Assembly: GCF_009674605.1 (NCBI RefSeq) | Contig: NZ_WKJO01000001.1 | Location: forward strand, 1,426,001-1,490,000 | Direction: 5' to 3' | DNA length: 64,000 bases | From: Haloferax litoreum | Lineage (GTDB): Archaea > Halobacteriota > Halobacteria > Halobacteriales > Haloferacaceae | In this document: one piece after another, positions 8,570 through 17,013 of the stretch | How the letters are laid out: each line of letters opens with the position of its first letter | Numbering within the stretch: position 1 is the stretch's first letter | The notes under the pieces: model-generated | Databases searched by the model: none | The model's input: the letters and a program-made list of their open reading frames with translations, nothing else | Told to the model about the DNA's origin: nothing | Position numbers and translations under genes: made by a program

Positions 8570-9637
8570 TTATCCCGGTTTCGGACCAGCGGCCCTGAGC
8601 GTCAGGCTCCCGGTAGCGTCGACGACAACACTTGCCGTCCCTCGCGGCGGGCACGACCACCACATCCCCTCGGTCTCCGCACCGGTCTCAGTGCTCGCGA
8701 ACACCCGCTTCGGACCAGACTCCACCATCGGGACGAAGTCGCGAGTCTCCCCCGCTTCGAGGTTGATAGTCTGCTCGAACGTCTCGGAGTCCGACTCGAT
8801 TCGGAGGGTGAGGCGGTGCGGGCGGTCGTCTCGATTCGCGACGGTGAGCGTCGTGTTCGCCGGACCACATCCAGTTGTCCCGCTCTCGGTGTCGACGTAC
8901 TTCGTCGGTTCGTCGGGGACCTGCCACGGTGTCTCGACTTCCATCTCGTCCGTTTCGAGGGCGACACGGTACGTGCCCGTCCGGTACGATACCGGCACGG
9001 AGAGTCGCGTCTGAGACGGGAGTCGGTAGGTTCGGTCGAGGAGTGTCGAATCGAACAGGTCGACGCGAAGTCGTGCCGTCGTCTCGTCGCCGGGGTTCTC
9101 GACGACGACGCCAGCAGGCGCGTACCAGCGCCCCGACCCGTCACCGACGAGGGGGAGGTCGACGGTCTCGCCACCGTCGTCTACCGCACACTCACGGTTG
9201 GGCCGACAGGAGACCGTCCGCCAGAACTCGGCACTCTCTCGGCCGAGCACGACTTCGAGGCCGTCGAGTGTCTCTTCGGTCGCCCACGTGGACGTCGAGC
9301 GAATGCCCGTATCTGTCTGGACGAGTACCTCGACGTCGTCCGGTGGGACGTCGACTCGGCGGACGGTTCGCTCGCCGGGGACGAGGTCGACGTTCTCGAA
9401 GAATACGTCGCGACTCCCCCGAGTGACGACGAGCGTCGTGAACACGGGGTCCGGCGTCGGATTCCAGACCGAGAGTATTCGCTGGACGCTCGCGTCGGCA
9501 GTCGTAACTGCGGTCGGTTCTCCGGTCCCCTCTTCGGGAGTCGGCGTCTCCGTCTCCGTCTCTCCCTCCGGCGACCCACACCCCGCGAGACCGGCGACGC
9601 CGGACGCGACGAGCGAGAGGAGGGTTCGGCGGTCCAT
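8570..9637 (-). CDS. Haloarchaeal Tat-type lipoprotein, unknown function
   Basis: 355 residues. The N-terminus has a short signal (MDRRTLLSLVASGVAGLAGC) with a twin-arginine and a lipobox ending at Cys20, so it is probably exported folded and lipid-anchored. A Thr/Glu-rich linker (22-45) leads to beta-rich repeats (roughly 55-200 and 205-355) that look like two Ig-like modules: each has Cys residues and strands such as TLTLRIESDSETFEQTINLEAG. No enzymatic motif is recognised. Confidence 0.8.
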   Translation of the reverse strand: MDRRTLLSLVASGVAGLAGCGSPEGETETETPTPEEGTGEPTAVTTADASVQRILSVWNPTPDPVFTTLVVTRGSRDVFFENVDLVPGERTVRRVDVPPDDVEVLVQTDTGIRSTSTWATEETLDGLEVVLGRESAEFWRTVSCRPNRECAVDDGGETVDLPLVGDGSGRWYAPAGVVVENPGDETTARLRVDLFDSTLLDRTYRLPSQTRLSVPVSYRTGTYRVALETDEMEVETPWQVPDEPTKYVDTESGTTGCGPANTTLTVANRDDRPHRLTLRIESDSETFEQTINLEAGETRDFVPMVESGPKRVFASTETGAETEGMWWSCPPRGTASVVVDATGSLTLRAAGPKPG

Positions 9638-9817
9638 ACCGGAGGATACGGACTGGTCTCATATGAACGTCGTTCTGCGAGGCTGGTTGCCGTCTTCGTA
9701 GGTGGTTGCCGTCTTCGTATCCTGCTCGCCCTCACGACAATTATTTACACGATTTGATAATTGGTCCCAAACTGCTATTTCGCCCCTGTTCGAGTGTTCG
9801 GTACCTAACAGGTATCT

Positions 9818-10603
9818 ATGGCACTTGAAGACTTCTTGGACGCAATCGAGCCTTCGCGACGGTCGTTATCTGTCGTCAATCGCTCGGCCCCCGACCCCGT
9901 CTTGCGGATGCTCGAAACGACGTTCGAAGACCAGTCGGTCCAGGTCGGCGAACAAATCGTCGCAGACCGCGGTGACGACGTCGTCGTCCTCTCTGAAGAG
10001 ACGGGCGATGGACGAGAGATTCTCGCCACGTCTCCGCTCGAAGAGTTGATGAACACCATCCTGCTCGTGAACTCGGACCTCTACAAGACCGGACAGACCG
10101 ACCTCGACACCTTCGAACTGCCCGCGGTTCTCACCGAACTCGACGACGTTCCATTCAAACTCCGAGGCTATCCGGAATCGGACAAAGAGAAACTCCTCTT
10201 GGTCGCGATTTCTCGGTACATCGAACGACACGCGTGGCGTAGCGGTGCCGGGCGACTCCGGTCGTCGTTTCAGCGACTCTCTCGAATCAAAGACGAGCGA
10301 GGAACGCGAGTCGTGTACAAGAAAATCGCGTCGACCGACGTGCAGACCCACGTCTACGGCGTTACAGACTGGACGCCACCGTTCGACTTCGGGGTGCGGA
10401 GCCACGGCGGATACACGGCCGACTACCGCGATTCGTGGTTCGTCGTCTACACTCCACCGGACGACTCCCTTCCCGGCCGTCCCGACCAGCCACCGGTCGC
10501 CCTCCTCGCACTCGAAACCGAGCCAAAGCGATGGGAAGGGTACTGGACGTTCGACTCGTCTCTCGTCGCCGATATCGACGACTACATCGCGCGCAACATG
10601 TGA
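9818..10603 (+). CDS. DICT sensory domain-containing protein
   Basis: 261 residues without membrane segments. The N-terminal LEDFLDAIEPSRRSLSVVNRSAPDP followed by a conserved segment around EELMNTILLVNSDLYKTGQTDLDTF and the later DWFVVYTPP/ALLALE pattern match the DICT domain, a putative light or signal sensor found with diguanylate cyclases and two-component systems. Here the domain occurs alone, as is common in haloarchaea. No partner kinase or regulator lies next to it. Confidence 0.8.
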   Translation: MALEDFLDAIEPSRRSLSVVNRSAPDPVLRMLETTFEDQSVQVGEQIVADRGDDVVVLSEETGDGREILATSPLEELMNTILLVNSDLYKTGQTDLDTFELPAVLTELDDVPFKLRGYPESDKEKLLLVAISRYIERHAWRSGAGRLRSSFQRLSRIKDERGTRVVYKKIASTDVQTHVYGVTDWTPPFDFGVRSHGGYTADYRDSWFVVYTPPDDSLPGRPDQPPVALLALETEPKRWEGYWTFDSSLVADIDDYIARNM

Positions 10604-10687
10604 CGAGGGCGAACAGCACTCGACGACCACCGTGACTGCGCACGCCAGACGAAGCGGCTTTACGCCCCCATCCGATAAGAGACTCCA

Positions 10688-11769
10688 ATGAGTAAGCCGA
10701 GCCCCGAGGTCTACGAACGGGGACGCGGGATGGACGCGCACAACAAGGTGATGCGCGACATCCGTTCGCGGAAGCAGAAGACCTACGACCCTCACGAGCC
10801 GACGCGGGTGTGGATCGACGAGGACAACACGCCCGACGGCGTCTACGACTCGCTGACGATTATCCTCAACACCGGGGGTGTCGCTGGGCCCGTGCCGGTG
10901 GCTGTACGATGTGCGGCTACGTCGCCGAATCGGTCGAAGGCGGGAGCGTCTCCCACGAGGCGCTCATGGACCAGATTCAGGTCTGTCTCGACCACGAAGC
11001 CGAGGAGATGGACGACGGCGAGAAGGCAGGCCTCATCAAAATCTACACCTCTGGTTCGTTCCTCGACGAGCGTGAAGTCCCCGCCGAGACGCGTGACGCC
11101 ATCGCCGAGACGTTCGCCGACCGCGACCGGATGGTCGTCGAGTCGCTGCCGGACTTCGTCACGCGCGAAAAACTCGCTGACTTCACCGACCGCGGCCTCG
11201 AAACAGACGTGGCAATCGGTCTGGAAACCGCAACTGACCGCGTCCGCCACGACTGCGTCAACAAGTACTTCGACTTCTCCGACTTCGAAGACGCCTGTGA
11301 CGAAGCGGCCGCGGCGGGCGGCGGCGTGAAGGCCTACTTGCTGATGAAGCCGCCGTTCCTCTCGGAACCGGAGGCACTCGGAGACATGAAGTCGTCTATC
11401 CGACGCTGTGCCGCAGTGGACAACTGCCACACCGTCTCGATGAACCCGACCAACGTCCAGCGCTACACGATGGTGGACGAACTCTTCTTCAACGGTGGCT
11501 ACCGGCCGCCGTGGCTCTGGTCGGTCGCCGAGGCTCTCCGCGACACGGCCGACGTGGACGCCATCGTCGTCTCCGACCCCGTCGGGGGTGGGCAAGAACG
11601 CGGTGCTCACAACTGTGGCGAGTGCGACGAACTCGTCTTCAAGGCCGTCAAGGACTTCAACCTCCGACAGGACCCGAGCGTCTTCGACCAGGTGTCCTGT
11701 GCGTGTGAGTCGACGTGGGAGTACGTCCTCGACGCGGAGACGAGTTACAACATGCCGCTGGTCCGCTGA
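10688..11769 (+). pseudogene. Archaeosine biosynthesis radical SAM protein RaSEA, frameshifted
   Basis: Two overlapping frames together give an intact RaSEA. Residues 1-62 read from the ATG at 10688 (MSKPSPEVYERGRGMDAHNK to ILNTG). The rest, from CRWARAGGCTMCGYV onward, is in the +1 frame and runs to 11769. The break sits at a run of five G at 10874-10878; one more G restores GGCRWARAGGCTMCGY, the CX7CX2C cluster of this radical SAM family. With it the protein would be 360 residues, the normal size. RaSEA acts with ArcS to convert preQ0-lysine-tRNA to archaeosine at tRNA position 15. The gene is otherwise undamaged, so a sequencing error in the G run is the simplest reading; real inactivation or programmed shifting are alternatives. 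Confidence 0.85.
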
Positions 11770-11968
11770 GGCCACCGTTCTCGACGGACGTTTGTCCACA
11801 AACACCCCGTAGAACGCACTGCTTTCTCCCGGTTTGACGGCGTTAGGGTGTCCTAGCGTCCGGTAACTATCTCCTAACTACTCGGCTAGGATATTCGTAT
11901 CAAAGAGGGTGTAACCCGTTGTCATATTCGGGAGTTCGGACACGTGCCCACCCGGACTGCCCGCCATC

Positions 11969-12085
11969 ATGACGAAACACACGTACAAGACCGTCTACTA
12001 CGCGGACGGGTGGTTTGAAATCCGCGAGGAAGAGAACACCGAGGCGTGGATCGCCACGGACGCTCCTCGCGCACTCATGCCATAG
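11969..12085 (+). CDS. Haloarchaeal small protein, 38 residues
   Basis: ATG at 11969 opens a 38-codon frame (MTKHTYKTVYYADGW... IATDAP) ending at TAG 12083-12085. The pattern of a short aromatic strand then EAWIATDAP resembles tiny haloarchaeal proteins with a WI(A/Q)xD motif. It is followed by a textbook hairpin-T-tract terminator. Function unknown. Confidence is limited by the size. Confidence 0.5.
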   Translation: MTKHTYKTVYYADGWFEIREEENTEAWIATDAPRALMP

Positions 12086-12168
12086 CACGCGGTACGCGGG
12101 TCGGAAAAACTCCAACCATCGCTCATCGTGTACGCTGCTACATTCGCCCGTCCGACCCCGTATCGCCC

Positions 12169-12192
12169 ACCGCCGCTGCGGCGGTCTTTTTT
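12169..12192 (+). terminator. Hairpin followed by T tract
   Basis: A 7 bp stem ACCGCCG/CGGCGGT with a three-base loop (12169-12185) is followed by C and six T (12187-12192). It would end the transcript of the small gene at 11969; it lies between convergent genes, the other being purQ. Confidence 0.6.
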
Positions 12193-12219
12193 ATCGAAAT
12201 CGAACGTCGAGCCTCGGCG

Positions 12220-12894
12220 TTAGCCTTCGAAGCCCGACAGGATTCCGCGTCCGTCGGTACTCCCGAGTTCCGGTAGCGACGCGCGTTCCGGGTGCGGCAT
12301 CAAGACGGCGACGGACTCGGTGTCTCCGAGGATACCGGCGACGTTCCCACGCGACCCGTTCGGGTTCGCCTCGTCGGTGACGTTGCCGTCTTCGTCGCAG
12401 TAGCGGAACAGGATGCGGTCGTCTGTTTCGAGTTCTTCGTACCCCTCGTCGTCGATTTCGAAGCGTCCCTCGCCGTGGGCGATAGGGAGTTCGATGACCT
12501 CGCCCTCGTCGTAGGCGCGGGTCCACCGGGTGTCGGCGTTCTCGACGCGGAGGTAGACGTGTTCGCACTGGAAGCGAGCGCTCGCGTTGGTGGTGAACGC
12601 GCCGGGCGTCAGACCGGCCTCACAGCCAACCTGTGCACCGTTGCAGACGCCGAGGACGGGGATGCCTTCCTCGATAGCCTCGCGGACGGCGTTCATGACC
12701 GGCGACCGTGCGGCCATCGCGCCGCCGCGGAGGTAGTCACCGTACGAGAAGCCACCGGGGAGCATGATACCCGTCGTCTCCTCTGGAAGCGGGTCTTCGT
12801 GCCAGACGCGTTCGGCCTCGAACCCGAGGTCCGTCAGCGCGCGGACGGCGTCTCGGTCACAGTTCGACCCGCCAAACTGCACGACTGCAATCAT
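12220..12894 (-). CDS. purQ: Phosphoribosylformylglycinamidine synthase, glutamine amidotransferase subunit PurQ
   Basis: 224 residues. Class I glutaminase: nucleophile in GVCNGAQ (around Cys84), and the His-Glu pair in MPHPERA near the C-terminus. MIAVVQFGGSNCDRDA at the N-terminus is diagnostic of PurQ. It supplies ammonia to PurL for FGAM formation in purine synthesis, with PurS bridging the two. The ATG at 12894 is one base after the purS stop codon, so purS-purQ form one transcript. PurL is not in the window. Confidence 0.95.
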   Translation of the reverse strand: MIAVVQFGGSNCDRDAVRALTDLGFEAERVWHEDPLPEETTGIMLPGGFSYGDYLRGGAMAARSPVMNAVREAIEEGIPVLGVCNGAQVGCEAGLTPGAFTTNASARFQCEHVYLRVENADTRWTRAYDEGEVIELPIAHGEGRFEIDDEGYEELETDDRILFRYCDEDGNVTDEANPNGSRGNVAGILGDTESVAVLMPHPERASLPELGSTDGRGILSGFEG

Positions 12895-12895
12895 C

Positions 12896-13147
12896 TCAGG
12901 CCTCGACGACCTCGACCTCGTAGTCGTGGATGGTCGGGTTCGCCAGTAAGCGTTCGGCCATCTCGTCGGCGCGTTCGGCCGCCGCGTCGGCGTCCGCCGC
13001 GTCGAGGTCGACTTCGTACCGTTCGGTGAAGCGCAACGCGTCGAGTTCGAAGCCGAGTCGTTCGAGTGCGCGCTTCGTGGTCTCCGCCTCCGGGTCGAGC
13101 ACGCCACGCTTGAGGCGCACCGTCACCGTCGCGGTGTAGGTGGTCAT
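12896..13147 (-). CDS. purS: Phosphoribosylformylglycinamidine synthase subunit PurS
   Basis: 83 residues from the ATG at 13147 (MTTYTATVTVRLKRGVLDPE); a longer frame upstream is rejected because the PurS fold starts here. The pattern GVLDPEAETTKRALERLGF and the C-terminal strand IHDYEVEVVE are typical. PurS dimers assemble PurL and PurQ. It is the first gene of the purSQ pair. Confidence 0.93.
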   Translation of the reverse strand: MTTYTATVTVRLKRGVLDPEAETTKRALERLGFELDALRFTERYEVDLDAADADAAAERADEMAERLLANPTIHDYEVEVVEA

Positions 13148-13233
13148 CGGATGACGATGCGTGGTGATGTGCAAAAACGGTTTTGGGTCGCGTTTGATAT
13201 ACACGAACGTGCTCACGAATCGGAGAACGCTGT

Positions 13234-14124
13234 CTACGGGGCTGGAGAGCGTTCTACGTCGTGGACGTTCAGTTCCTCGTCGATGACGAGGGTGAGTGTG
13301 TCGCCGTCGAGTTCGAAGTCGACGGTGGCGCGGAGGGGATTCTTTTCGACCACGGTGAGCGTCGGTTTGTCACGCCACGCGGTCCCCCACAGATTCGGTT
13401 GCGAGAGGTCCACCCCGTGGTCGTAGTAGAACGAGACGACTGCCGGGTGGTCGAGGTACGCCAAGCCCACGCCAGAGATGAGTTCCTCGCGGCACCGCGT
13501 ACACGTGTAGACGGCCATCGCCTCTTCACACACCGTCTCCGGGTGGGGGTCGTCCACATCCATCGAGAGGTGCGGTTCCATTCGACCCTGACAGCTCACA
13601 CAAAAGCCGTTTCGGGCCTGTGCGAACAAGGATAGTACGTATCGTTCTGCGACTTCGGGGAGGTCAGCGTCGTCGTAGCCTTCGAACACGCCCGGCGGGA
13701 TGCCGGCGTCTGTAATCGTCTTGTCACAGTCGACACAGCGGACGTGCATGCGTTCGTCCGTGTAGGTCGCTTCGACCTGTCCGTCACACGTCGGACAGGG
13801 AGTCTCGACTGGGAGTGGCCCGACGTCGTCGCCGCGAGTGTACGCCCCTGCGAGAATAGCACCGACGACGGTCCACCCGGCGAGACGGATTTCGTACCCT
13901 GCGTCGGACTTCTTGACGAAGAGTCCCGTGAGTTTGCCGAGGTGGTAGTTGAACCGACCGCTGTCGGTCACGCCGACTCGCTCGCGGAGTTGTGAGAACG
14001 TGAGCGGTTCGTTCGGCGAGTCTGCGAGGACGCGGAGGATGGCGACCCGTGTCTCGTCGGCGAGGAGGGAGAACGCGGTTTCGGCCCCGGGTTCGGTGGA
14101 CGGGGATGCATCGCGGGCACGCAT
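13234..14124 (-). CDS. ArsR-like winged-helix regulator with zinc-ribbon C-terminal domain
   Basis: 296 residues. Residues 15-90 form a winged helix (LADETRVAILRVLADSP, FSQLRERVGVTDSGRFNYHLGKL). The remainder is rich in Cys pairs: CPTC and CVDC (zinc ribbon near 110-135), CVSC, and CTRC, so at least two metal knuckles. A beta-rich tail follows (VDFELDGDTLTLVIDEE). This architecture is common in haloarchaeal regulators of unknown ligand. It is encoded divergently from purU and could regulate nearby genes. Confidence 0.85.
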   Translation of the reverse strand: MRARDASPSTEPGAETAFSLLADETRVAILRVLADSPNEPLTFSQLRERVGVTDSGRFNYHLGKLTGLFVKKSDAGYEIRLAGWTVVGAILAGAYTRGDDVGPLPVETPCPTCDGQVEATYTDERMHVRCVDCDKTITDAGIPPGVFEGYDDADLPEVAERYVLSLFAQARNGFCVSCQGRMEPHLSMDVDDPHPETVCEEAMAVYTCTRCREELISGVGLAYLDHPAVVSFYYDHGVDLSQPNLWGTAWRDKPTLTVVEKNPLRATVDFELDGDTLTLVIDEELNVHDVERSPAP

Positions 14125-14302
14125 GGGTATCGATACGCTCGTCTCGGGTTTAATAGAATCGTGTGGTGACAGTATCTCCCGGCCACCCCTGCGACGACAG
14201 CGACGATGGCGAACGGCAGGAAGATAGCTAGCCCGAGTCCGAGGACCCGTCTTCGGTGAAGAATGAACTCGCCACCGAGTTCATTGCGGAGAACGACAGC
14301 GG

Positions 14303-14308
14303 TTTACC
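14303..14308 (+). promoter_or_regulatory. TATA-like box before the purU leader ORF
   Basis: TTTACC about 27 bases before the ATG at 14331. That spacing would make the transcript begin at or next to the leader ORF start, i.e. a leaderless message. Confidence 0.35.
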
Positions 14309-14330
14309 GCTCGCCGTCCCACGGCGGTAT

Positions 14331-14366
14331 ATGTTCAGCCTCGAACAGCTGGAGGTGACGGTATGA
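14331..14366 (+). CDS. Putative 11-residue leader peptide overlapping purU
   Basis: ATG at 14331 opens MFSLEQLEVTV, ending at TGA 14364-14366, which overlaps the purU ATG as ATGA. A strong ribosome-binding sequence GGAGGTGA (14351-14358) lies inside it. A leaderless start on this ORF followed by reinitiation at purU is plausible. Short ORFs arise by chance, so this is tentative. Confidence 0.3.
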   Translation: MFSLEQLEVTV

Positions 14367-15346
14367 CGCGAGAATTAACCGAAATCACGGTCATCGGAGG
14401 AGACAAGACCGGACTCATCGCGAATGTGACCACCCTGCTGTTCGAACGCGGAATCAACGTCGAGGACTTAGACCAGGCTGTCCGCGAGGGAATCTTCCGG
14501 ATGACCCTCCACGCGGACACCTCGGAGATGACCTGTTCCCGCGACGAACTCCGCGAGGCACTCTCAGACCTCGGCGACGACCTCGGCGTGGAGGTACAGG
14601 TTCGCTTCCCGTCCGACCGCGAAACCCGCGAAATCGCCGTCCTCGTCACGAAGGAGTCCCACTGCCTCGAAGCACTGTTCGAGGCGTGGGCGAACGACGA
14701 CCTCGGCGCGGAGATTTCGGTCGTCATCGGCAACCACGACACCCTCGAACCGCTGGCGAGTCACTACGACGTTCCCTTCCACGACATCGGCGACGAGAAA
14801 GGGACCGCGAACGAAGACCGCCTGCTCGAACTTCTTGCGGAGTACGACGTCGACCTCATCGTCCTCGCGCGGTACATGCGCATCCTCGGCCCGAAGGTCG
14901 TCTTCCGGTACGAAGACCGCATCATCAACATTCACCCGTCGTTGCTCCCGGCGTTCCCCGGTGCCGCCGCGTATCGACAGGCGAAGGAGAAAGGCGTCCG
15001 CATCGCCGGCGTGACCGCCCACTACGTGACGACAGACCTCGACCAGGGGCCGGTCATCACCCAGCGAGCGTTCGACGTCCCCGACGACGCGAGCATCGAC
15101 GAGATAAAGAGTCGCGGGCAACCGCTCGAAGCGGACGCGCTCCTCGAAGCCGTGAAACTCCACCTCGACGACGCCCTCACGGTCCACCGCGGGCGTACCA
15201 GTCTCCGCGAGGAAGTCGACCCCGAGAGACACCAACTCGGCCTCACTAGCGAGGCACAGGCGTCGAATCCAGACCGCCCGGTGGACGGAATCATCGACGC
15301 CCTCGGGACGAAGAAACTGGCCGCCCCCGAGCAGTCCGAAGACTGA
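14363..15346 (+). CDS. purU: Formyltetrahydrofolate deformylase PurU
   Basis: 327 residues. An N-terminal ACT domain (about 5-85, ITVIGGDKTGLIANVTTLLFERGINV) is followed by a formyltransferase fold (90-270). The catalytic trio would be Asn189, His191 (INIHPSLLPAFPG) and Asp227 (TDLDQGPVI). PurU hydrolyses 10-formyl-THF to formate and THF, which can feed formate-dependent purine synthesis. The C-terminal 50 residues (EVDPERHQLGL...) extend beyond bacterial PurU. A good Shine-Dalgarno sequence lies six bases upstream, unusual for a haloarchaeal gene. Confidence 0.92.
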   Translation: MTRELTEITVIGGDKTGLIANVTTLLFERGINVEDLDQAVREGIFRMTLHADTSEMTCSRDELREALSDLGDDLGVEVQVRFPSDRETREIAVLVTKESHCLEALFEAWANDDLGAEISVVIGNHDTLEPLASHYDVPFHDIGDEKGTANEDRLLELLAEYDVDLIVLARYMRILGPKVVFRYEDRIINIHPSLLPAFPGAAAYRQAKEKGVRIAGVTAHYVTTDLDQGPVITQRAFDVPDDASIDEIKSRGQPLEADALLEAVKLHLDDALTVHRGRTSLREEVDPERHQLGLTSEAQASNPDRPVDGIIDALGTKKLAAPEQSED

Positions 15347-15399
15347 CCGCCCCGGGGACGGACTGAACGCTTTTCTCGTCGCCCCGCGCAGTCGGAGCG

Positions 15400-15894
15400 G
15401 TGACAGACTCCGAGTCCCAGACTGATTCTGGCCCGCCTGACTTCGGTGGCCGACCGAACGGCCCCGGTGCTGCACGCGCCCTCGGCGAGTTCGCCCTTCG
15501 TGTCGAGGACCTCCCGGCGATGCGCGCCTTTTACCGCGACGTGGTCGGCCTCGGCGACCCCATCGGTGACTACGACACGGCGACGTTCTTCGGACTCGGT
15601 GAGAGTCACACCGGCCACGAAGCCGTCTTCGTCCTCTTCGACCGAACCGAGACGGACGACTACGTTGGCATCGACCCGGCAAAGACGACCATCGACCACT
15701 TTGCGTTCAGCATCGACCCCGGCGACTTCGGCGCCGAAGTCGAACGACTTCGCGGGCACGGACTCGAACTCGACTTCGCGTACCACGAGTGGGTCGAGTG
15801 GCGGTCTCTCTATTTTTCGGACCCGGAGGGAAACAGAGTTGAGTTGGTGTGTTTCGACCCGGAAGGGAGGGAAAAGAACGAACGGTTCGAGTAG
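15400..15894 (+). CDS. VOC family (glyoxalase-fold) protein
   Basis: 164 residues from a GTG. After an acidic disordered leader (1-28) comes one full VOC module: GEFALRVEDLPAMRAFYRDVVGL, then TIDHFAFSID and the terminal YFSDPEGNRVELVCFDP. The His and Glu in HFAF and VEL are the usual metal ligands. Members include glyoxalases, extradiol dioxygenases and antibiotic-binding proteins; the substrate cannot be told. Confidence 0.85.
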   Translation: MTDSESQTDSGPPDFGGRPNGPGAARALGEFALRVEDLPAMRAFYRDVVGLGDPIGDYDTATFFGLGESHTGHEAVFVLFDRTETDDYVGIDPAKTTIDHFAFSIDPGDFGAEVERLRGHGLELDFAYHEWVEWRSLYFSDPEGNRVELVCFDPEGREKNERFE

Positions 15895-16194
15895 CACACT
15901 CTGTCGGAGTGTCCGTGCTGGACGATACCGTCTTTTTCTCCCACTGAAGCTACTAGTTATCGACCGTTTGCCGAGGGTGTGCTGAATAGAGCGCGCGAGT
16001 CGGTCAACCGAAGCAGACTGGAATGCGGCTCGTGATTCGGTCACTGTGGCGGCTATACTCGAGCAGTGTTGGTGTCCGATTCGCTGTCCGTTCCCGACCA
16101 TCCGTTCAGTCAGATACGGCCGGGTATCTCCTACTCTCCCGCTATTCTAGTCGCTTCGCAAGAATATAGTGTAATAAAGATACACTGACACGAC
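15895..16194. other. Intergenic region at the edge of an AT-rich patch
   Basis: No gene is supported in these 300 bases. GC falls markedly from about 15,940 onward (CTACTAGTTAT and later runs), marking the start of a patch of less typical composition that extends to about 16,860. Confidence 0.4.
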
Positions 16195-16374
16195 ATGGTC
16201 TCCCGCAAAAATGAAATCGTGTTCATCTGTGCTATTGTGGGCATGGTTCTTGCCGTATTTGCTGCTGACAGGTTAGATGCCCCGCTATTCGTGTCGACGA
16301 GTGTCTTAGTTTTTATCGCAGCGGTTCTCCCGATGGTCATCAACAATCACCTCGAGAGTAAGGAGAAGACCTGA
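16195..16374 (+). CDS. Small two-pass membrane protein, 59 residues
   Basis: ATG 16195 to TGA 16374. Two hydrophobic segments (IVFICAIVGMVLAVFAA and FVSTSVLVFIAAVLPMVI) are separated by a short charged turn (DRLDAP); the C-terminus is charged (HLESKEKT). GC is well below that of the neighbouring genes. No homologue recognised. It lies in a short AT-rich patch with another small membrane protein. Confidence 0.55.
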   Translation: MVSRKNEIVFICAIVGMVLAVFAADRLDAPLFVSTSVLVFIAAVLPMVINNHLESKEKT

Positions 16375-16388
16375 GAATACCCGATACA

Positions 16389-16586
16389 TTAGCCGAACGC
16401 CACGAATCCGTTTCGAATGTGGACTCTCGGACTACTGTTCATTTCGCAGGCATACTGAGTAGCTGATTCAGTTGCGTATGCCGGGACAGAGGAAGCTACC
16501 GTGATGAATGCACCCTCTGTCTGTTGCATGTCACTACCGACATCGATTGGTGAGGTTTCTGCAGTCGTGCTGAATACAGGGCGCAT
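16389..16586 (-). CDS. Possible small hypothetical protein, 65 residues
   Basis: An open frame on the minus strand with a plausible soluble, Thr/Ser-rich sequence and one Cys. No motif and no ribosome-binding site stand out. It lies in the AT-rich patch, where chance frames are less common than in GC-rich DNA, which is the only support. It may be a fragment of a degraded gene. Confidence 0.25.
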   Translation of the reverse strand: MRPVFSTTAETSPIDVGSDMQQTEGAFITVASSVPAYATESATQYACEMNSSPRVHIRNGFVAFG

Positions 16587-16644
16587 ATCTTGCAGGTAAA
16601 GCTCTGCCTCGGGAGTTAATACGAAAGAGAGAGACTAGGGAATT

Positions 16645-16815
16645 ATGGGTAATATAGACGCAACGCATCCGCTCATATTTTTCTTCGTTATACTCACAAG
16701 TTCGATTACTGGCTTGCTGTTTGGCGGTATCTTTGGCGCTGCGATTACCACAGCTCTTGGTCTTATGATTTACGCGATTACTGCTTCAGAGGCTGAGGGA
16801 GAGATTGCTGAATAG
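16645..16815 (+). CDS. Small two-pass membrane protein, 56 residues
   Basis: ATG 16645 to TAG 16815. A hydrophobic segment (LIFFFVILTSSITGLLFGG) and a second one (FGAAITTALGLMIYAITA) are linked by a glycine-rich turn; the tail is acidic (EAEGEIAE). AT content is high. Its size, topology and composition match the protein at 16195, so the two may have arrived together. Confidence 0.55.
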   Translation: MGNIDATHPLIFFFVILTSSITGLLFGGIFGAAITTALGLMIYAITASEAEGEIAE

Positions 16816-17013
16816 ACCCTCTGTCTCTTGCACCGGCGTCCTGCCAAGTGTCGGATAGTTCGTGACCAATTGCGTTACGTTGGTCAGCTATCTATCCGTC
16901 TTCAGTTGTGAGCAAAACCAACAGACAGCAGTTGCTACTTGGCGTTCATTTCTGGAGGGAATGAGGAGGGGAGTCTGTGCGTATCTATCGGGTGGGGTTC
17001 GCGAGATGCCCCG

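Noticed and set aside
11900-12115. 71-codon minus-strand frame
   Set aside because: Shadow of the small plus-strand gene at 11969, with an unnatural composition for a haloarchaeon.
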